NCBI GenBank assembly: GCA_022559845.1
Contig: CM040123.1
Location: 298,828,642-298,892,641 of the forward strand
Direction of reading: 5' to 3'
DNA from: Amorphophallus konjac
Taxonomy: Eukaryota; Streptophyta; Magnoliopsida; Alismatales; Araceae
Length of the DNA stretch: 64,000 nucleotides
A model generated the notes under the pieces. It was not told the DNA's origin and made no database searches. It saw only the letters and a list, made by a program, of their open reading frames with translations. A program made the translations under genes and the position numbers. The stretch's first letter is position 1. Each line of letters begins with the position of its first letter. Of this stretch, positions 23,348 through 35,689 are shown piece by piece.

Positions 23348-23555
23348 CATGCAATATTTGCCATGAAAAACTGAACATATGAATTTGTGATTCATGCACA
23401 TTCAGGCTGCCCTATTAAGCAAAGATGACCCATGGTACTAGGCGGAACACTTGGTCTAAAAGACCACCTCACACATTGTAATAACCTCCAGACAGATTTC
23501 CCTACCTTTTGGTAGCTTACCATTTGATATACCATAGTGGTCAATCATGATAATT
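23348..23555 (-). other. Conserved non-coding block (SireA copy)
   Basis: Strongly similar to 40488-40690 in SireB, for example the GTACTAGGCGGA segment and ACCTCCAGACAGAT. Neither copy has an open frame through it. It lies between gag and the polypurine region. Confidence 0.65.
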
Positions 23556-23937
23556 CAATATGCAGTCCTATATGTAATTCAGATTTTCAATGAACTATGC
23601 AACAGACAGATTTCAACAACATTCATATGCAGTTCAGATTTAAACAGACAAAACAGTATGAGCATTGAGAGATATGAATACTCATAGTGTCCAAAGCATA
23701 AATTTCAGATGAGGAGAGTTCAGAGACTTCAATTTAGACAATGCAGATGAAGAGTGAATATGCTATGCAGAAAAAAAATTGCAATTATGCATGGACACAT
23801 CAACCAAGATATGTAATGAATTTCAAAATGAAATGCAGAGAATTTACCTGAAAAGTTCAGAAGGGGTTTTCATTCTTGAGTGCCTTGGATTAATACCCCT
23901 TTTTATTCCATTCCAAGGCACACCTGCAACAAACACA

Positions 23938-26197
23938 TCATTTTGATGCAGCAGGTACCCAAGAAAACTTGGGTCCTGGATTAGCAGTGACACATTTGGT
24001 AGGTGTTCTAAACAATTTTCTAGCATCATGGTCATCAGATTTCATCAAGTAGCAGTTTTTCATTGAATGACTAGATGTGCCACAATAATAGCAAGATGCA
24101 GCAGGTTTCAGATTAGATTTATGCACATTTTATAAACATGATTTTTATGTGCATATGTATGAAAATTTTTGTTAACAGAATTAAAATTCTGTTTACCAAA
24201 ACCAGTCTTGCTTTGGTATCCTGCCAGCCAACAGGTTGCAGCCCTGTGACCTGGCTTTCCACAGTTAAAACAATGAGAAGAATTCATTCTCTTAAAATTC
24301 TCATGAAAAGTATGTCTATTTACAGGGATTTTAGCATGTTAAAAATTCTCATTTCTACCCTGAGCACGCCAGCATTCAATGGCCTGTGGCCACTCTTTCC
24401 ACATTCAAAGCATGAAATAGAATTTCTCCTACCAGCATTCAGCCAGCATTCAATAGCCTTGTGGCCTATCTTTCCACAGTTGAAACATGCAGAATATTTT
24501 CTATTGGCAGCAATTTTATTCCTATCAACATCATTATGGTTTGCAGGGGATTTAGCATGATGTGAAAAAGACATTTTCTTACCATTTGCAAACCAGCATT
24601 GTGCAATGCTGTGTCCTAGTTTGCCACAGTGCAGACATTCAGTTTTCCTTTTCTGAGGTGAAGGATTTTTATCATGAAATCTCCTAGCATTCATATCATC
24701 CTTCTCCATCAATTTACACTCATGCATCAGATGTCCAAATCTATGACAGTAATGACATTTTATTTTCTTTTTAGATGCATGTGAGTGTGTGTGAGGACTG
24801 TGATCAACATGCACTTTTTCCACATACTTGAACTCAGTCTTTTTCTTGATGTTTTCAACCTTTTTCGACTTTTCAATTTGTTTTTGGGTTTTCTGAACAA
24901 TGGGTTGTTTGACCTGAGATGTTGTGGCTACATTTAAAGCATTTACAAATGATGTCATTAGCTTGTTCTGAAAAGCCTTTTTATTGACATTGTTGTAGCC
25001 TAACCCTTCCTTTTTGACATTGACTTTTGTTCCCAGCAATTTGTTCAGATTATCTTGCCTACTAACAAATTTAGACAAAGAGCTTTTCAAATCCTGAATT
25101 TCATTTTCAAGAGATGCAATGTGTATTTCATAACTAGCAATCTCTTGTTCACTACAATTGACAGCTTCATTCAAAACCTTGTTAGCTGTTTTGTATTCTT
25201 CAATTTCCTTTCTCAGCTCATCTACCTCTTCAGTCTCGTTTGTACAGATGGCTTTCCCTTTCTCCAAAGTAAGAAGTCTTTCAGATATTGAAGAGTTCAG
25301 CAATTTTAACTTCTCATTTTCTTCCTTAAGCTTGTCATTCTGAATTAACTCATTTATTAGAGTCTGATCTTCTGAGTTAACCATGCTTTCTCTCCTAGCT
25401 TCAAACTCCTTCAATTCCTTTTGTTCTTTTTCAAAATCTTTCTGTAATTCTATGTTTACAGATTTTATGGCATTAAATTTTTCAATCAGCAAATCATTCT
25501 CTCATTTAAGTTTCTCTAATTGTTCTTCATTTTCTTTGAAAAACTTTCTGAGAGAGTCATTCTCATTTTTCAGCTTGTTTAAATCAGATTTAACACATTC
25601 AAGTTCCTTCTTCAATTTTCCATTCTGATTTTCATGCATATGGATATCAGACAAGCAGGCATCATGGGATTGCTTGATATTAGAACAATTTTCACATGGA
25701 GAGCTAGAACTATCTAACCCAGTACCCTTCTTCAACTTTTCATACTGTTTTCTTAAACTCTCATGTGACTCTAATAATTCAGCATATGCATTCTCCCAAT
25801 CATCTAGAGAAAAATTCTCGAAGAGATTTACCACATCATCATCTTCTTCTTCATTTTGGCTGCCACTTTGATTGCTTCTGTTAGCCATCATGCAGCTGTC
25901 CTCATTGCTCTTCTGAGTTCACTTCAGCATATCCAGGATGTCTTTAACGGACCTGCAATCATGAAGGCAAGACCATAAGGCTCTGTCAGTAGCTGCTTTC
26001 ATCAGATTAAAGGCTTTCTGATTTTCTCCATCCTTTGATCTGTGTCTGTCGGTCCATTTGGACACTTTCGTTGGTAATGTGTGAGGACCTTGTGAAATTA
26101 ATTTCCATAGATCTGGATCAACAGATTTAACATAAGCACGTAAAGCACTGTGCCACTGACTGAAATCAGAACCACTAAAGACGGGTGGATGAGCCAT
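23938..26197 (-). pseudogene. SireA gag with coiled coil and multiple zinc knuckles
   Basis: Copia-type Gag starting MAHPPVFSG at 26197. N-terminal capsid-like domain (FSQWHSALRAYVKSVDPDLW, NLMKAATDRALWSCL) to about 25919, where in-frame TGA replaces a CGA Arg codon still present in SireB. A long coiled coil follows (25891-24990), with another stop at 25502. CCHC knuckles are CHYCHRFGHLMHEC (24716-24757), CLHCGKLGHSIAQC, CFNCGKIGHKAIEC, a damaged CFECGKSGH, then after a frameshift CFNCGKPGHRAATC (about 24237) and CYYCGTSSHSMKNC (about 24051). It ends near WVPAASK, where autonomous relatives would continue into pol. Six knuckles is unusually many for a copia Gag. Confidence 0.85.
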
Positions 26198-26307
26198 TGA
26201 AAACAAATCAGATTAATGCAACAAGAATATTGATGCACTAAAAACAAATTAGCACCGAAGACTGCAAGATCGGATCTGCAGGTCGCTGGCCCTTCTAAGC
26301 AGACACC

Positions 26308-26319
26308 GCTCTGATACCA
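26308..26319 (-). other. tRNA-iMet primer-binding site of SireA
   Basis: TGGTATCAGAGC on the element strand, two bases from the 5' LTR end. Confidence 0.9.
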
Positions 26320-27458
26320 ATTGTTAGGGTGCTAAGTCCGGATACAGAGGGGGGGTGAATGTATCCCCTTCAAAACTTATGCCCCAATAATATCTTTAAA
26401 GCTCAGATATGCGGAATAAAAACTAATGAGCTTTCCAAGATGAGATGATAATTCAACAATTGATCAAATAGTTGGACTGCAACAATGCAGCCACCTGATC
26501 ACACCAGAAACGCAGGCAGAGCTAAACAAACCAAACACACTTAGCAGAATATAATGCTCAAAATTTACTCCCAAGATAACACAACTAACCAAGCATGCAC
26601 AATCTGTGAATGGGAGATAGAAGGCAAGGAACAACCGCACAAAGCAAAACCACTACACAGTAGATTTTTAGGTGGTTCGGTCACCAAGACCTACATCCAC
26701 CCCTCACTCCTAACCGGAGTGAGGCTTCCACTAGCACACGCTAAAAACCTGCAGACTCAGTCTGCGAACAAGGTGCTGCCACACAGCTTGACCAGGGGAA
26801 CATCCTCCCCTCTTCCTCCCAACCGGAGGGAGACCCCAAGTGACTCCCAGCCACTTGGAAACCAGAGACCGAAGTCTCCCTTCCTCCAGAACAGGAGGGA
26901 ACCCACCAGTGACTCCCAGTCACCAGAAAACCAGAGGTCGAAGACCTCTCTTCCTCCAGACCAAGAGGGACCCCTAGACTTGTAACCCACAAGCCCAGAA
27001 CCGGAGATCAGATCTCCCTTCTCCTGAGATCACAGGAGGAACCCGACCTCAGTCCAGAGGATCGGAAGAACACAGTAAATCAGATCAAATACAAGGAAAA
27101 ATAAGAAACAAAAATAACACAGCAAACACAAGCTGTAAATGAAAGAACGTCAGATGTGGCTCCCATGGAGCTGACTGGCCTGGATTTGATCCACGGTCCA
27201 GTAGACAGATCTTCAGTAGCTTCTTCCTTCTTTTTCACGAACTCTCTCTCTCTCTATCTCTCTTTCTTTCTCCTCTGCTCTCCCTTTCTCTCACACTATT
27301 CTCTCCTTCTTCTCTGCAACTCTTTTTCTTCTGCCGGCTCACTCTTCTTCTATTTCTTCTTCTCCTTCTATTTCTTCTTCTTCTTCTATTTCTTCCTACT
27401 TCTGCTCAAGGCTTCAGTCCTTCTACTTCGATCACGCTTCATCTGAAGACGAAGGTTT

Positions 27459-27468
27459 CTATTTATAT
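27459..27468 (-). promoter_or_regulatory. TATA box, SireA 5' LTR
   Basis: ATATAAATAG on the element strand, about 150 bp downstream of the motif array. This copy would drive the element. Confidence 0.7.
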
Positions 27469-27618
27469 CAGCAGCAGTAGTAGCTAGGGCGTGTGCTCTC
27501 CACAGCTCCCGCCCAATTGACTCTGCCACGTGTCAGCATCTCAGCTCCTTGGATCACGTGCCAGACACCTACAAGGCAAATGAGGAGTTCAGTCGATTAA
27601 CAAAATCAACTGAAGACA

Positions 27619-29325
27619 GTGTATAGACTTTATAACTCATACTGTAAAATGTAGTGTATAGACTTTATAAGCAGAAAATGAGCAAGTGTAAACACTGAGT
27701 GAGTGTATAGACTTTGAGTCTTCATGCGAGCTCAGTGTATAGACCTGAGGAAATTCAAGCAATGCAACACAATGTATATACTTAGAAACAGTAAGGGAGT
27801 AAGTGTGTACACTGGGAGAGTGTATAGACTTGTGAGACTTCCTGCGAACTCAGTGTATATACTTGTTGAAGAATGCATTATCATAACAGGAGAAATGTGT
27901 GGACTTCTGTGAAGTGTATGAAGCCACCGAGTGTATAGACCTGTTGAGGGAAGGGCTGTACAGACTTTAGGACCTATGAAGACGATTGAATAGACTTTGC
28001 CTTAGAAACGAGTGTTTAGACTTTGAAGCAAAGGCCAGGTAAACGATGTGTAGACTTGGCCAGAAAACGTAGGGAAAGGTATGAGTGTATAGACTTGGCC
28101 AAACGTAGGGAAAGGTGAGGAGTGTATAGACTATGCTTCACTTCGAGCAGCCACAGTGATGTATAGACTTAGCCTTTGAGATGTGGCTGTACAGACTTGG
28201 AGAGTTGAAGCCAATGTACAGACTTGATGATATCAAACCGATGTGCAGACTTGCAGATGCGAAGACAATGTACAGACTTTATGATATAAAGCCAATGTAC
28301 ACACTTGCAGATGCGAAGCCTATGTATAGACTTTAAAGGCTGTGAACAACAAGGCATGCTGTACAGACTTACTCAATCAAACTAATGTATAGACTTTGAA
28401 GGATTTGAACGGGAGAATGTATAGACTTTAAGAACCGAAGCTCACATTGTATAGACTTTGTTACCCAAACGATCAATGTATGGACTTGAATTTCTGGAAA
28501 CGAATGAATAGACTTTGCCACAGACTAATGTATAGACTTCCGGTGTGAATGAAATGCTGTACATACTTGCTCAAACAGTCCGATGTATGGACTTGGAATT
28601 CCAACAGAAGGATGTATGGACTTTGATAAGAGAATGGTTGTATAGACTTCAACATAGCTACGATGTACAGACTTTGACAAAGTAGCGATGTACAGACTTT
28701 AAGTGAAAGTTCGATGTACAGACTTTAGCTGAATACCACTGTATAGAGTTCGAATATGAAGACCAATGTATAGACTTCAATTGAGTGCATTGGCTGTACA
28801 GACTTGGAAATCTTTGAATGCGATGTACAGACTTGGACTCAAGGAATGGCTGTACAGACTCTGAGTGAAGGCATGAACAGTGAATCAATGTGTAGACTTC
28901 ACTTCAAGTAAGCTACAGCCCAATGTATAGACTTGCTGATGAAACAGTCTGATGTACAGACTTGTCTAAATGCAAGCAATACACAGACTTGCAAAGACGC
29001 TGAATAAGACGGTCGGCTGTACAGACTTGGGCTGTACAGACTTTGACTCGAACATGCATATGAGACGCTGAATAAGACGCTGGAATGTACATACTTGATG
29101 CATGTGAACACTGAGATGGATGAATAGACTTGCAGCTTGAGACGCTGACAAAGACGGTCCACTGTATAGACTTCAAATGCAACAGAAGACTCTGTATGGA
29201 CTTGGCCAGTGTACAGACTTCAGATGATGAATGATGCATGCTATGCAATGTACATACTTCGAAGTTTCGCATGCAATGCAGTGTGTGGGCTTGTCATGCC
29301 TACTGAAGGCGATGTACATACTTGC
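27619..29325 (-). repeat. GTAYAGACTT motif array (SireA 5' LTR)
   Basis: Same array as 19515-21230 with one 36-bp unit fewer at the TATA-proximal end. Several motif copies changed independently between the two LTRs. Confidence 0.85.
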
Positions 29326-29642
29326 TGCACTAAGCTCACTGTGATGATGCAAGGATGTTTAGCCTGAACAGAAATCCACAATCAAAGTGAAGCAACTGAT
29401 GAATGTGCATATGAATGCTTTATGCATCAGATAACATGGCTGAACATCAAATATACAATGCTTTATGATCTGATAAACTAACAGAACAGCAATGCAGTGC
29501 TTTGATAAACAGACTGAAACTGAACATATGAAAGATGACACATTTCAGCAAGATGACTCACAGTGATTAACTCACACCAAAACCAATCATCAAAAGATTA
29601 ACTCACATCAAAGCCAATCATCAAAACCACAGGGGCACAACA

Positions 29643-30346
29643 GAACCCTCTACCAAACTGACCCCAGCTATCGAACCCTCTTCCAAACTGGAATAGCAGG
29701 AGCTCCCCTCCTACTGCCGTCTGCATCATAGTCTTCTGAAGCACTCTCCATTCTCTGCTGAGATCGACAGCACAGCGCTTTGCGGAAAGGGAAGAAGGAG
29801 AAACCGTCAGGGATGGCCTTAAGCGATGGAAGAAGGAGGAGACGCCCCTCAGATCTTTTATAGGTCGAAGGGGGAGCTGATTGCCTTAAATGACTCTCCC
29901 CTTAAAAACATGCTAAAAGGAGCCTTCCCTAAGACGGTTACCTAATTTCCCAACATTCCCCCCCAGCGGGATGCGCGAAGCGGCAAGTCATTTATAGCGG
30001 CATGGAAAGCGAAAAGGTGCCAGTGCCATGTCAGTTATCTGACAGATCGGCACGCGCGATATCTGCAGAGAAAATCGGCGACTACGGATACGGTAGTCGA
30101 ATCACACCAAAAGCGGTAAGAAACAATCAATTCAACACTTAATATTGCCGCTACTATACTTTCCAAAAAACAAAAAGGTCTTACACGGCTACAAAGGGGA
30201 AAGAGAGGAAAAGCTTGTACATCAGGCCTCGGGCCCATCTCCAGGCTCGGTAGACAAGGCCCCCTCAGCACCAGTCGATCTACCCCCAGTATTCTCGGTG
30301 ACGACCAACCCAGGCACTGACCCCACTTGCGTAGGAACTGTCTCGG
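29643..30346. other. TatB spacer between SireA and the antisense ORF
   Basis: Continuation of the TatB region after integrase. No coding potential that I can support. It starts with a local repeat (ACCCTCTACCAAACTG, ACCCTCTTCCAAACTG). Confidence 0.5.
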
Positions 30347-30771
30347 TCACGTGCTCTCCCGAGGCTTCTTGAGTTGGCGATCGCTCAGACAAGCTCGAGG
30401 ACTCCCGACCCCCTCTTCGCTCGACGTATAATGGGAAGAGTCGGTGGAACCCCAGTCTGAGTCATAGCGTTGCCCGGAAGGAAAAACGAGCCCATTCGCT
30501 TGGGCCCCAGCCTCTACGATGGCTCGATTGAAGCCCTGGGAGAAGCCCTTCCGAAGGCCCCAACGGTAGCCCGACTCATAGTAAGGGAGGGAAGCCTGAA
30601 GAAGAGTAGCGTGGTAAGCCTCTGAGCATCTATGTTCCTTGAGTGCTTCTACCCCCGCCGGCTCCGCCTTCCTCTCAAGCTCGGCTATCCTCTGTTCTGA
30701 CTCGGACAGCCTCCTCTCGACCTCGACCCGTGCATCCTCGGCCCCCCGGACTCGGTCCGCGAGCCCCTCTC
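30347..30771 (-). pseudogene. TatB antisense ORF, C-terminal part
   Basis: Minus-strand frame continuing from 50623 across the GagLTR-2 insertion; the shared TSD restores the frame. It starts in a coiled coil (RVRGAEDARVEVERRLSESE), then LPYYESGYRWGLRKGFSQGF, and ends in an acidic Ser-rich tail with a stop at 30347. No stop within this part. Function unknown; coiled-coil C-termini of this sort are common in antisense ORFs of Tat elements. Confidence 0.65.
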
Positions 30772-31137
30772 TGATGTGACACGACCTTGGACTTAAGCAA
30801 GCAAGCACATTCGCAATCTAAATGGGCCAATTTAGGCCGCCGCTCTCTCGTCGCTCACCCAAGCCCGGGGTAACTTGGAAATGCCAAGGTGAGGTTGAGG
30901 GGTTGGGCCCTTGCTGGTAGAGGGCCAGCAAGGCCAAGACTTGATTCCCAATGGATGTGGAAGCCCAAGACAATGGGGCCGACCAAGTGCCAAAGGCACC
31001 GGTTTCTCTCTTTTCCCACGGTGATCACTTATAGCACAAGAGCTTAAGGATCGGGCTCTCATTCACGGCCAGCGGAGTTTATGAACTAATATTGAAAGAA
31101 CAAGCACAAATTAGAGCAAAGTTTGGAGCACTTACTC

Positions 31138-31159
31138 GACCGGTTTGAAGAAACCGGTC
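31138..31159 (-). other. Leader hairpin of GagLTR-2 (3' LTR copy)
   Basis: Perfect 9-bp stem GACCGGTTT, loop GAAG, AAACCGGTC. Three base pairs differ from the GagLTR-1 stem and all three changes are compensated. Confidence 0.7.
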
Positions 31160-32579
31160 CCGCTCGGAGACGAGGGCGAGCGGGGAAGCGTTGGTTCCCC
31201 ACACGCCGCGCCGGGGTAGCTTGACCTGTTTAAGCTATTACAACACTACACCCCATGCAAGGGGGGGATCGTGGGAAGGGAAGATGATAGTTACAATCAA
31301 AACTACCTCCACGCAGGGAGGGGCCTTCAGCTGGCCAAGCGGGGTGGGGAAAACTAGGGCTAAAACGATGATGAAGTGAATATGCTGAATCTGCCTTCTC
31401 TCGGAAATTGTGGACAGACAGTTGGTACTGTGGCTGCAGAACGTGATCAGAAATTTGTCCGAGGGCGAGACCAGTGGGAAAATCTTTGTTACTGGAACTG
31501 GAGTGCCTCTGAATTTTTCCGAATTCTTCTGGGGTCTCTGTAGCCTGGGCAGGAGCTCGAATAGGGACGCTGATTCTCGGACTGATAGCAACTGGTTACT
31601 AACAATAGGAAGAAGAGGTTGCCTCGGATGCTCCTGAACTCCGAATCAGGTGCCGCCAGAGCCGCTGGAACTGTGGACGAGCCTTCTTTGCAACAGAACA
31701 GACGGGGAAGCCGAAAGATGCCGGAGAAGATCAGGGGACCCAGAACAGTGAGTGGGGGTCGGTGCAGACTGTGGGAAGCAGAGTAGCACTCCTGAGGAAG
31801 AAAATTCGTAACTTCTGCTGCCGGATGCCGAACAGAGTTCCGCTTCTTGATTCTGAAATTAAACAGGAAGGAGAAGAACTTTGTATAAGAGCTTGTGGCC
31901 TGATTCCTCCGGGGTTTGTCGTGGCGAAGCTTTCTCTCTGGATCAGGATCTCTGTAGAGCTAGCCCCTGGTTTCCAACCACTGGTTGCAGAGGATGCCTG
32001 GACAGCTCCCGAACTCGGAATCTAGCACCGTCAGAGTCGTTTGAATTGTGGATGAGTCCTCTTCGCAACAAAACTAACGGGGAAGCCAACCGATGTCGGA
32101 GAAGATCAGGGGACGCAGAACAATGTCGACTGGTCGAAGCACACTGTGGGCAGTAGGGCCGCGTAGATGAGGGAGAAAAATGATAACTCCTGCCACAGGA
32201 TGCCGAAAGGAACTCTGCTTCGTGATTCTAAAAGTAGACAGGAGGAAGAAGAACTTTGCAGAAGAGCTCTTGGGCTGATTCCTCTGAGGATCGTCGTGGC
32301 GGAGCTTCTAATCCGGTTCTGGTACTCTACCGGGGCAGCTCTGCGCAGTTGTGGGAGAATGGACCTCCTGGACGGATCGGAGATCAGAAGAAGATGAAAC
32401 CACTTCTGTTGCGAAGGAGACTGGTAGACGCTTCCGACGATGGCTCTTGGGTCTTCAAACTCATTTGGAGGAAGTCGTGGTGGCCACTGCAAGTTGCTGG
32501 CTCATCTGCAACCTCTGGACAGCAAACTGCAACTTCGAAGTAGCTTCCAATGACCAAGAAAGAAGAAGGGGAAGGGGGT

Positions 32580-33060
32580 AGATGAGTGTGGGAGTGACCC
32601 CTGGTTGTAAGGGGGTCTTGGAGGGGGTGTTCTAAGGTGTGGGAGGTGGAGAATAAGGTCTGGAAGAGGGTCCAATAGATGGTGGTAGTGGGGGCTGCGA
32701 AATTGGTTGGAATGGAGAGAGGGAAAGGATATTCGAAAATAGGTTTAAGGGTGGGGTTAATTTTTTGTCTTGAGAATGGGGGGGTTGTGTTGGGGAAGGG
32801 AAGGGGTGCTTGGGGTAGTGGGAAGGGTGCTTGGGAAAGTGGGAGAAGTAGTTGGGGGTTGGATGGTGAGGAGAGGATTGGTGGAGGGGGTCTTGGGAAG
32901 GGGTGGAGTATTGATGAGGGTTGTGGGGAATGGGAAGAGGCTTAAATGGGGTAGGTGGGGAGTGGAGGTGGTTGGGAAGGGAGGAGAGAGAAGAAAATTC
33001 GAATTTGGGTGTTGAGGAGAGAGAAAGTGGAGTGAAAAAGAGAGATTAAGAGAGGGAAGG
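32580..33060. repeat. G-rich tract in GagLTR-2 3' LTR
   Basis: Dense GGG/GGGG runs on the plus strand, compatible with G-quadruplexes on the DNA template strand. Similar tracts: 49690-50160, 10620-11070 and 13820-14280. Confidence 0.55.
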
Positions 33061-33192
33061 GTGGGGAATCTCTCCCCTAGGGTTTCTCACCCAAAAAATG
33101 GAATCTCTCCACTAGATAAGAAGTGTAAAATCTCAAAATGGCAAGTTTTTCATTCATTGATTCATTAAGTTGAAATGGGGGGGAATGGGGTC

Positions 33193-33202
33193 CTATATAT
33201 AG
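33193..33202 (-). promoter_or_regulatory. TATA box, GagLTR-2 3' LTR
   Basis: CTATATATAG, self-complementary, in the same LTR position as in GagLTR-1. The other LTR has it at 50306-50315. Confidence 0.65.
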
Positions 33203-33510
33203 GAAACTCACATTTCTACAAAAGTCCCTGACAATTGACTCAATGACAAATAACCGAGGGGGTAGGGGGAGCCCTTGGGCCAAGCCCAATGAATTGGGCC
33301 CAATAGCTAACTAGACAACCTAATGACACTCAAACTTAGGGAAATAAACACAAGACCTAGGAACATGACTCAAATAAAAGGGAAAATACATCAAATGACT
33401 CAAATAAAAAATTACATAGGACTCAAAATTAAATGACTAGACCATCCCGGATGCAACCGGGGCAAGGAGACGAGCTGTGAACGTGGGCATGGGAGGTGAT
33501 GTCCCCATCA

Positions 33511-33740
33511 TACTCCCGGGGTGCGGAGAACTCGACTCCGTCGAGTAAGTGTCCTTCCCTCCTTGGAGGGTGTAAAAGTGGTACTGCCCTCAAGTCTTCC
33601 GAACGAGACCGATCCATCCACCTGCCGAGATAGCGCTCGTATACCTTGCTCCTGGTGGTAGTGACCTATTCATCCAATATTCGTTCAATGCGCTCACGTT
33701 GGGCTCTCTTGGCTGGTGGACTCTCCTCACGGGTGGGTGC
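33511..33740 (-). pseudogene. GagLTR-2 polyprotein C-terminus: chromodomain remnant
   Basis: Continues in frame from 45766 once SireB is removed. Residues read RERIERILDE, stop TAG (CAG to TAG, about 33666), then VTTTRSKVYERYLGRWMDR and SED. This is the layout of a chromovirus C-terminal chromodomain with its second half decayed. The end LLDGVEFSAPRE runs into the LTR and matches the GagLTR-1 tail. The chromodomain normally steers integration to particular chromatin. Confidence 0.65.
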
Positions 33741-34617
33741 TGTTAGGATGCAATGCCCGGATACAGAGGGGGGTGAATGTATCCTTTTACAATTAATGCC
33801 CAAATAAAAACTCAAGTGCTGGACGCAATCTCAGAATAAAACCAAATTCAATTAAACCAAGGAGCAAACACAAGAGACACGCATATTCAAGCATCAAGCG
33901 GAAGCACACTCACAATGCAAACCACTGCTCAAGAGATTTTTAGGTGGTTCGGTCCTCCATACCTACATCCACCCCACACTCAAACTAAGTGTGGCTACAC
34001 TAACAGTTGGGCAACACAGCTTGCCAACAGAAGCTGATACACAGCTTACCCAGGGGAACAGACTCCCCTCTTCCTCCAACCTGGAGGGAACCTCTAGCAA
34101 CCCTCGGTCACTAGAAAACCAGAGACTAGCATCTCTCTTCCTCTATACCAAGAGGGAACCCCTGGACTTGCAACCCACAAGCCCAGAACTGGAGATTAGA
34201 TCTCCCTTCCTTCAAACCAGAGGGAACACACAAGTGACTTCCAGCCACTTGCAGACTAGAGGTCGAAGACCTCTCTTCCTCCAGACCAGGAGGGACCCGA
34301 CCTCAGTCCAGAGGATCGGAAGTACAGAGCTAACCCAAATGAAAACGGAAAAATAAGAAAGGGAAAAATACACAGCGATCATAAAGCTGTAAAGACAGAT
34401 AACACAAATGTGGCTCGCATGGAGCTGACTGGCCTAGATTTGATCCACGGTCCGGTAGTCAGATCTTCAGGTAAGCTTCTCTTCCTCTTCTCTTCTCTCT
34501 CACTTTCTTCTCTCTTTCTCTTCTCCTCTTCTTCTACTCTTTCTCTCACTCTCGATCTCTGCTCCTCTATTCCTTTTGGCTCATATGCTTGCCCTCTGCT
34601 TCATCAGCCTTTCTTCC

Positions 34618-34627
34618 ATTTATATCA
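34618..34627 (-). promoter_or_regulatory. TATA box, SireB 3' LTR
   Basis: GATATAAATG on the element strand. The other LTR has it at about 44151-44160. Confidence 0.65.
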
Positions 34628-34849
34628 GCAGCCAGCAGGATGATAGGGTACAAAGTGCGTGTGCCTCCCACGCTTGATCCAGAACTTTCCTGCCACGTGC
34701 CCTTTTCGTATTTGTTCCTCTAATATAGAATCACGTGCAGCCCAGTTATTGGGGAATACTCTTCCTCCGACCTGCAAGGAGATAAAAACTATTAATACTC
34801 AGGGTTTGCTCTATATATCTACCTGAAATGAGTTGATTGACACTCAAGC

Positions 34850-35665
34850 TGAAACTACACGAGGTATGTGGGAACGACAAGAGGTGCACTATACTGAGAA
34901 CGACACGAGATACAGTGGTGACAAAACAAACACTACCAAGAGAACAACACGAAGTCCAAGGGTGACAATACAGATACTACAAAGAGAACGACACGAGGTA
35001 GAGAGAGAACAACACGAGATATACAATAATAAAGCTGACACTACAAAGAGAACGACACGAAGTAGAAAGAGAACAGCACGAGGTAAAAAGGAAATAGCAC
35101 GAAACTAAAAAGGTAGTAAGACACGCCGTCCGAGGAAACCTGGACGAAGGTAGAAGCAAAACAACACGCGGACATAAACACAAGAGAAACACAAAAATAG
35201 AAACCGACACGAAGTGTGGTTTCAAAACAAGAAAGACACGAGGTCTAGGAAAAGCAACACGAAGATAGAAATAACAAAGAACCGACTCGAACTAAGGACG
35301 ACATGGAGACAGCACAGTCAGACTCGACTTGAGACACTTAACGCTTGAACTTAGAGAAGAATGCACGAAGTAAAATCAACATGAAGACAGAAGACAGAAA
35401 TAACATGAAGACTCAAACACAAAAATAACACGAAGACATGAATACAAAAGCAACACTACATAACAAACAGTAAAGAGAACGGCACGAGAACAACATGGAC
35501 TGAAACCAACTCGAAGACGAAAACAAAAACTGACACGAAGTGTGGTCACAAAGCAGAGAAGACACGGGGTCTAGGAAAGACAACATGAGGACAGAAGACA
35601 GGAACGGTTTCAATCGACACGTGATAAAACAAAGAAAGCAGGAAAACGACTCGAGTATCTACAGT
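34850..35665 (-). repeat. ACACGARGT motif array in U3 (SireB 3' LTR)
   Basis: Roughly 25 spaced copies of RACACGARGT and close variants (AGCACGAGGT, GACTCGA, ACATGAAG), in an A-rich background, all in one orientation. The repeated block GACACGAAGTGTGGT occurs twice. Matching array in the other LTR: 44390-45200. Confidence 0.75.
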
Positions 35666-35689
35666 AAATGACACAAAGACAAGCCCTGA

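Larger units (their letters stand above)
21548..23937. other. SireA non-coding interior with polypurine tracts
   Basis: No supported ORF. The polypurine tract abuts the LTR (21549-21564). Further CTCCCCCTT-type tracts lie near 21633, 21711, 21729, 21826 and 21871. A splice-donor-like CAG/GTAAAT (element strand, exon end 23848) follows gag. A block at about 23348-23555 is conserved with SireB. TCTGATACCA at 23011-23020 resembles an internal primer site. Confidence 0.6.
18222..29642 (-). mobile_element. SireA: gag-only copia-type element with motif-array LTRs
   Basis: The LTRs 18222-21547 and 26322-29642 are flanked by GAACC at 18217-18221 and 29643-29647. It has a tRNA-iMet primer site and the polypurine tract AAAAAGGGGGAGAT. 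About ten differences occur in the first ~320 bp of the LTRs. The 4.8-kb interior contains a decayed gag and about 2.4 kb of non-coding DNA, with no protease, integrase, RT or RNase H. Gag and LTR ends relate it to SireB. The SIRE/Maximus assignment is tentative and rests on gag style, LTR size and polypurine tract. Confidence 0.92.
26322..29642 (-). repeat. SireA 5' LTR
   Basis: 3321 bp ending CACAACA. TATA box at 27459-27468; polypyrimidine tract at about 27230-27410. Confidence 0.93.
30772..33510 (-). repeat. GagLTR-2 3' LTR
   Basis: 2739 bp. TATA box at 33193-33202 (CTATATATAG), so U3 is about 310 bp. A G-rich plus strand at 32580-33060 (many GGGG runs, C-rich in the element RNA) and the hairpin at 31138-31159 lie in the leader. 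Confidence 0.93.

Noticed and set aside
26308..26319. tRNA-like sequence GCTCTGATACCA at seven places
   Set aside because: These are primer-binding or primer-like sites complementary to the tRNA 3' end, not tRNA genes.
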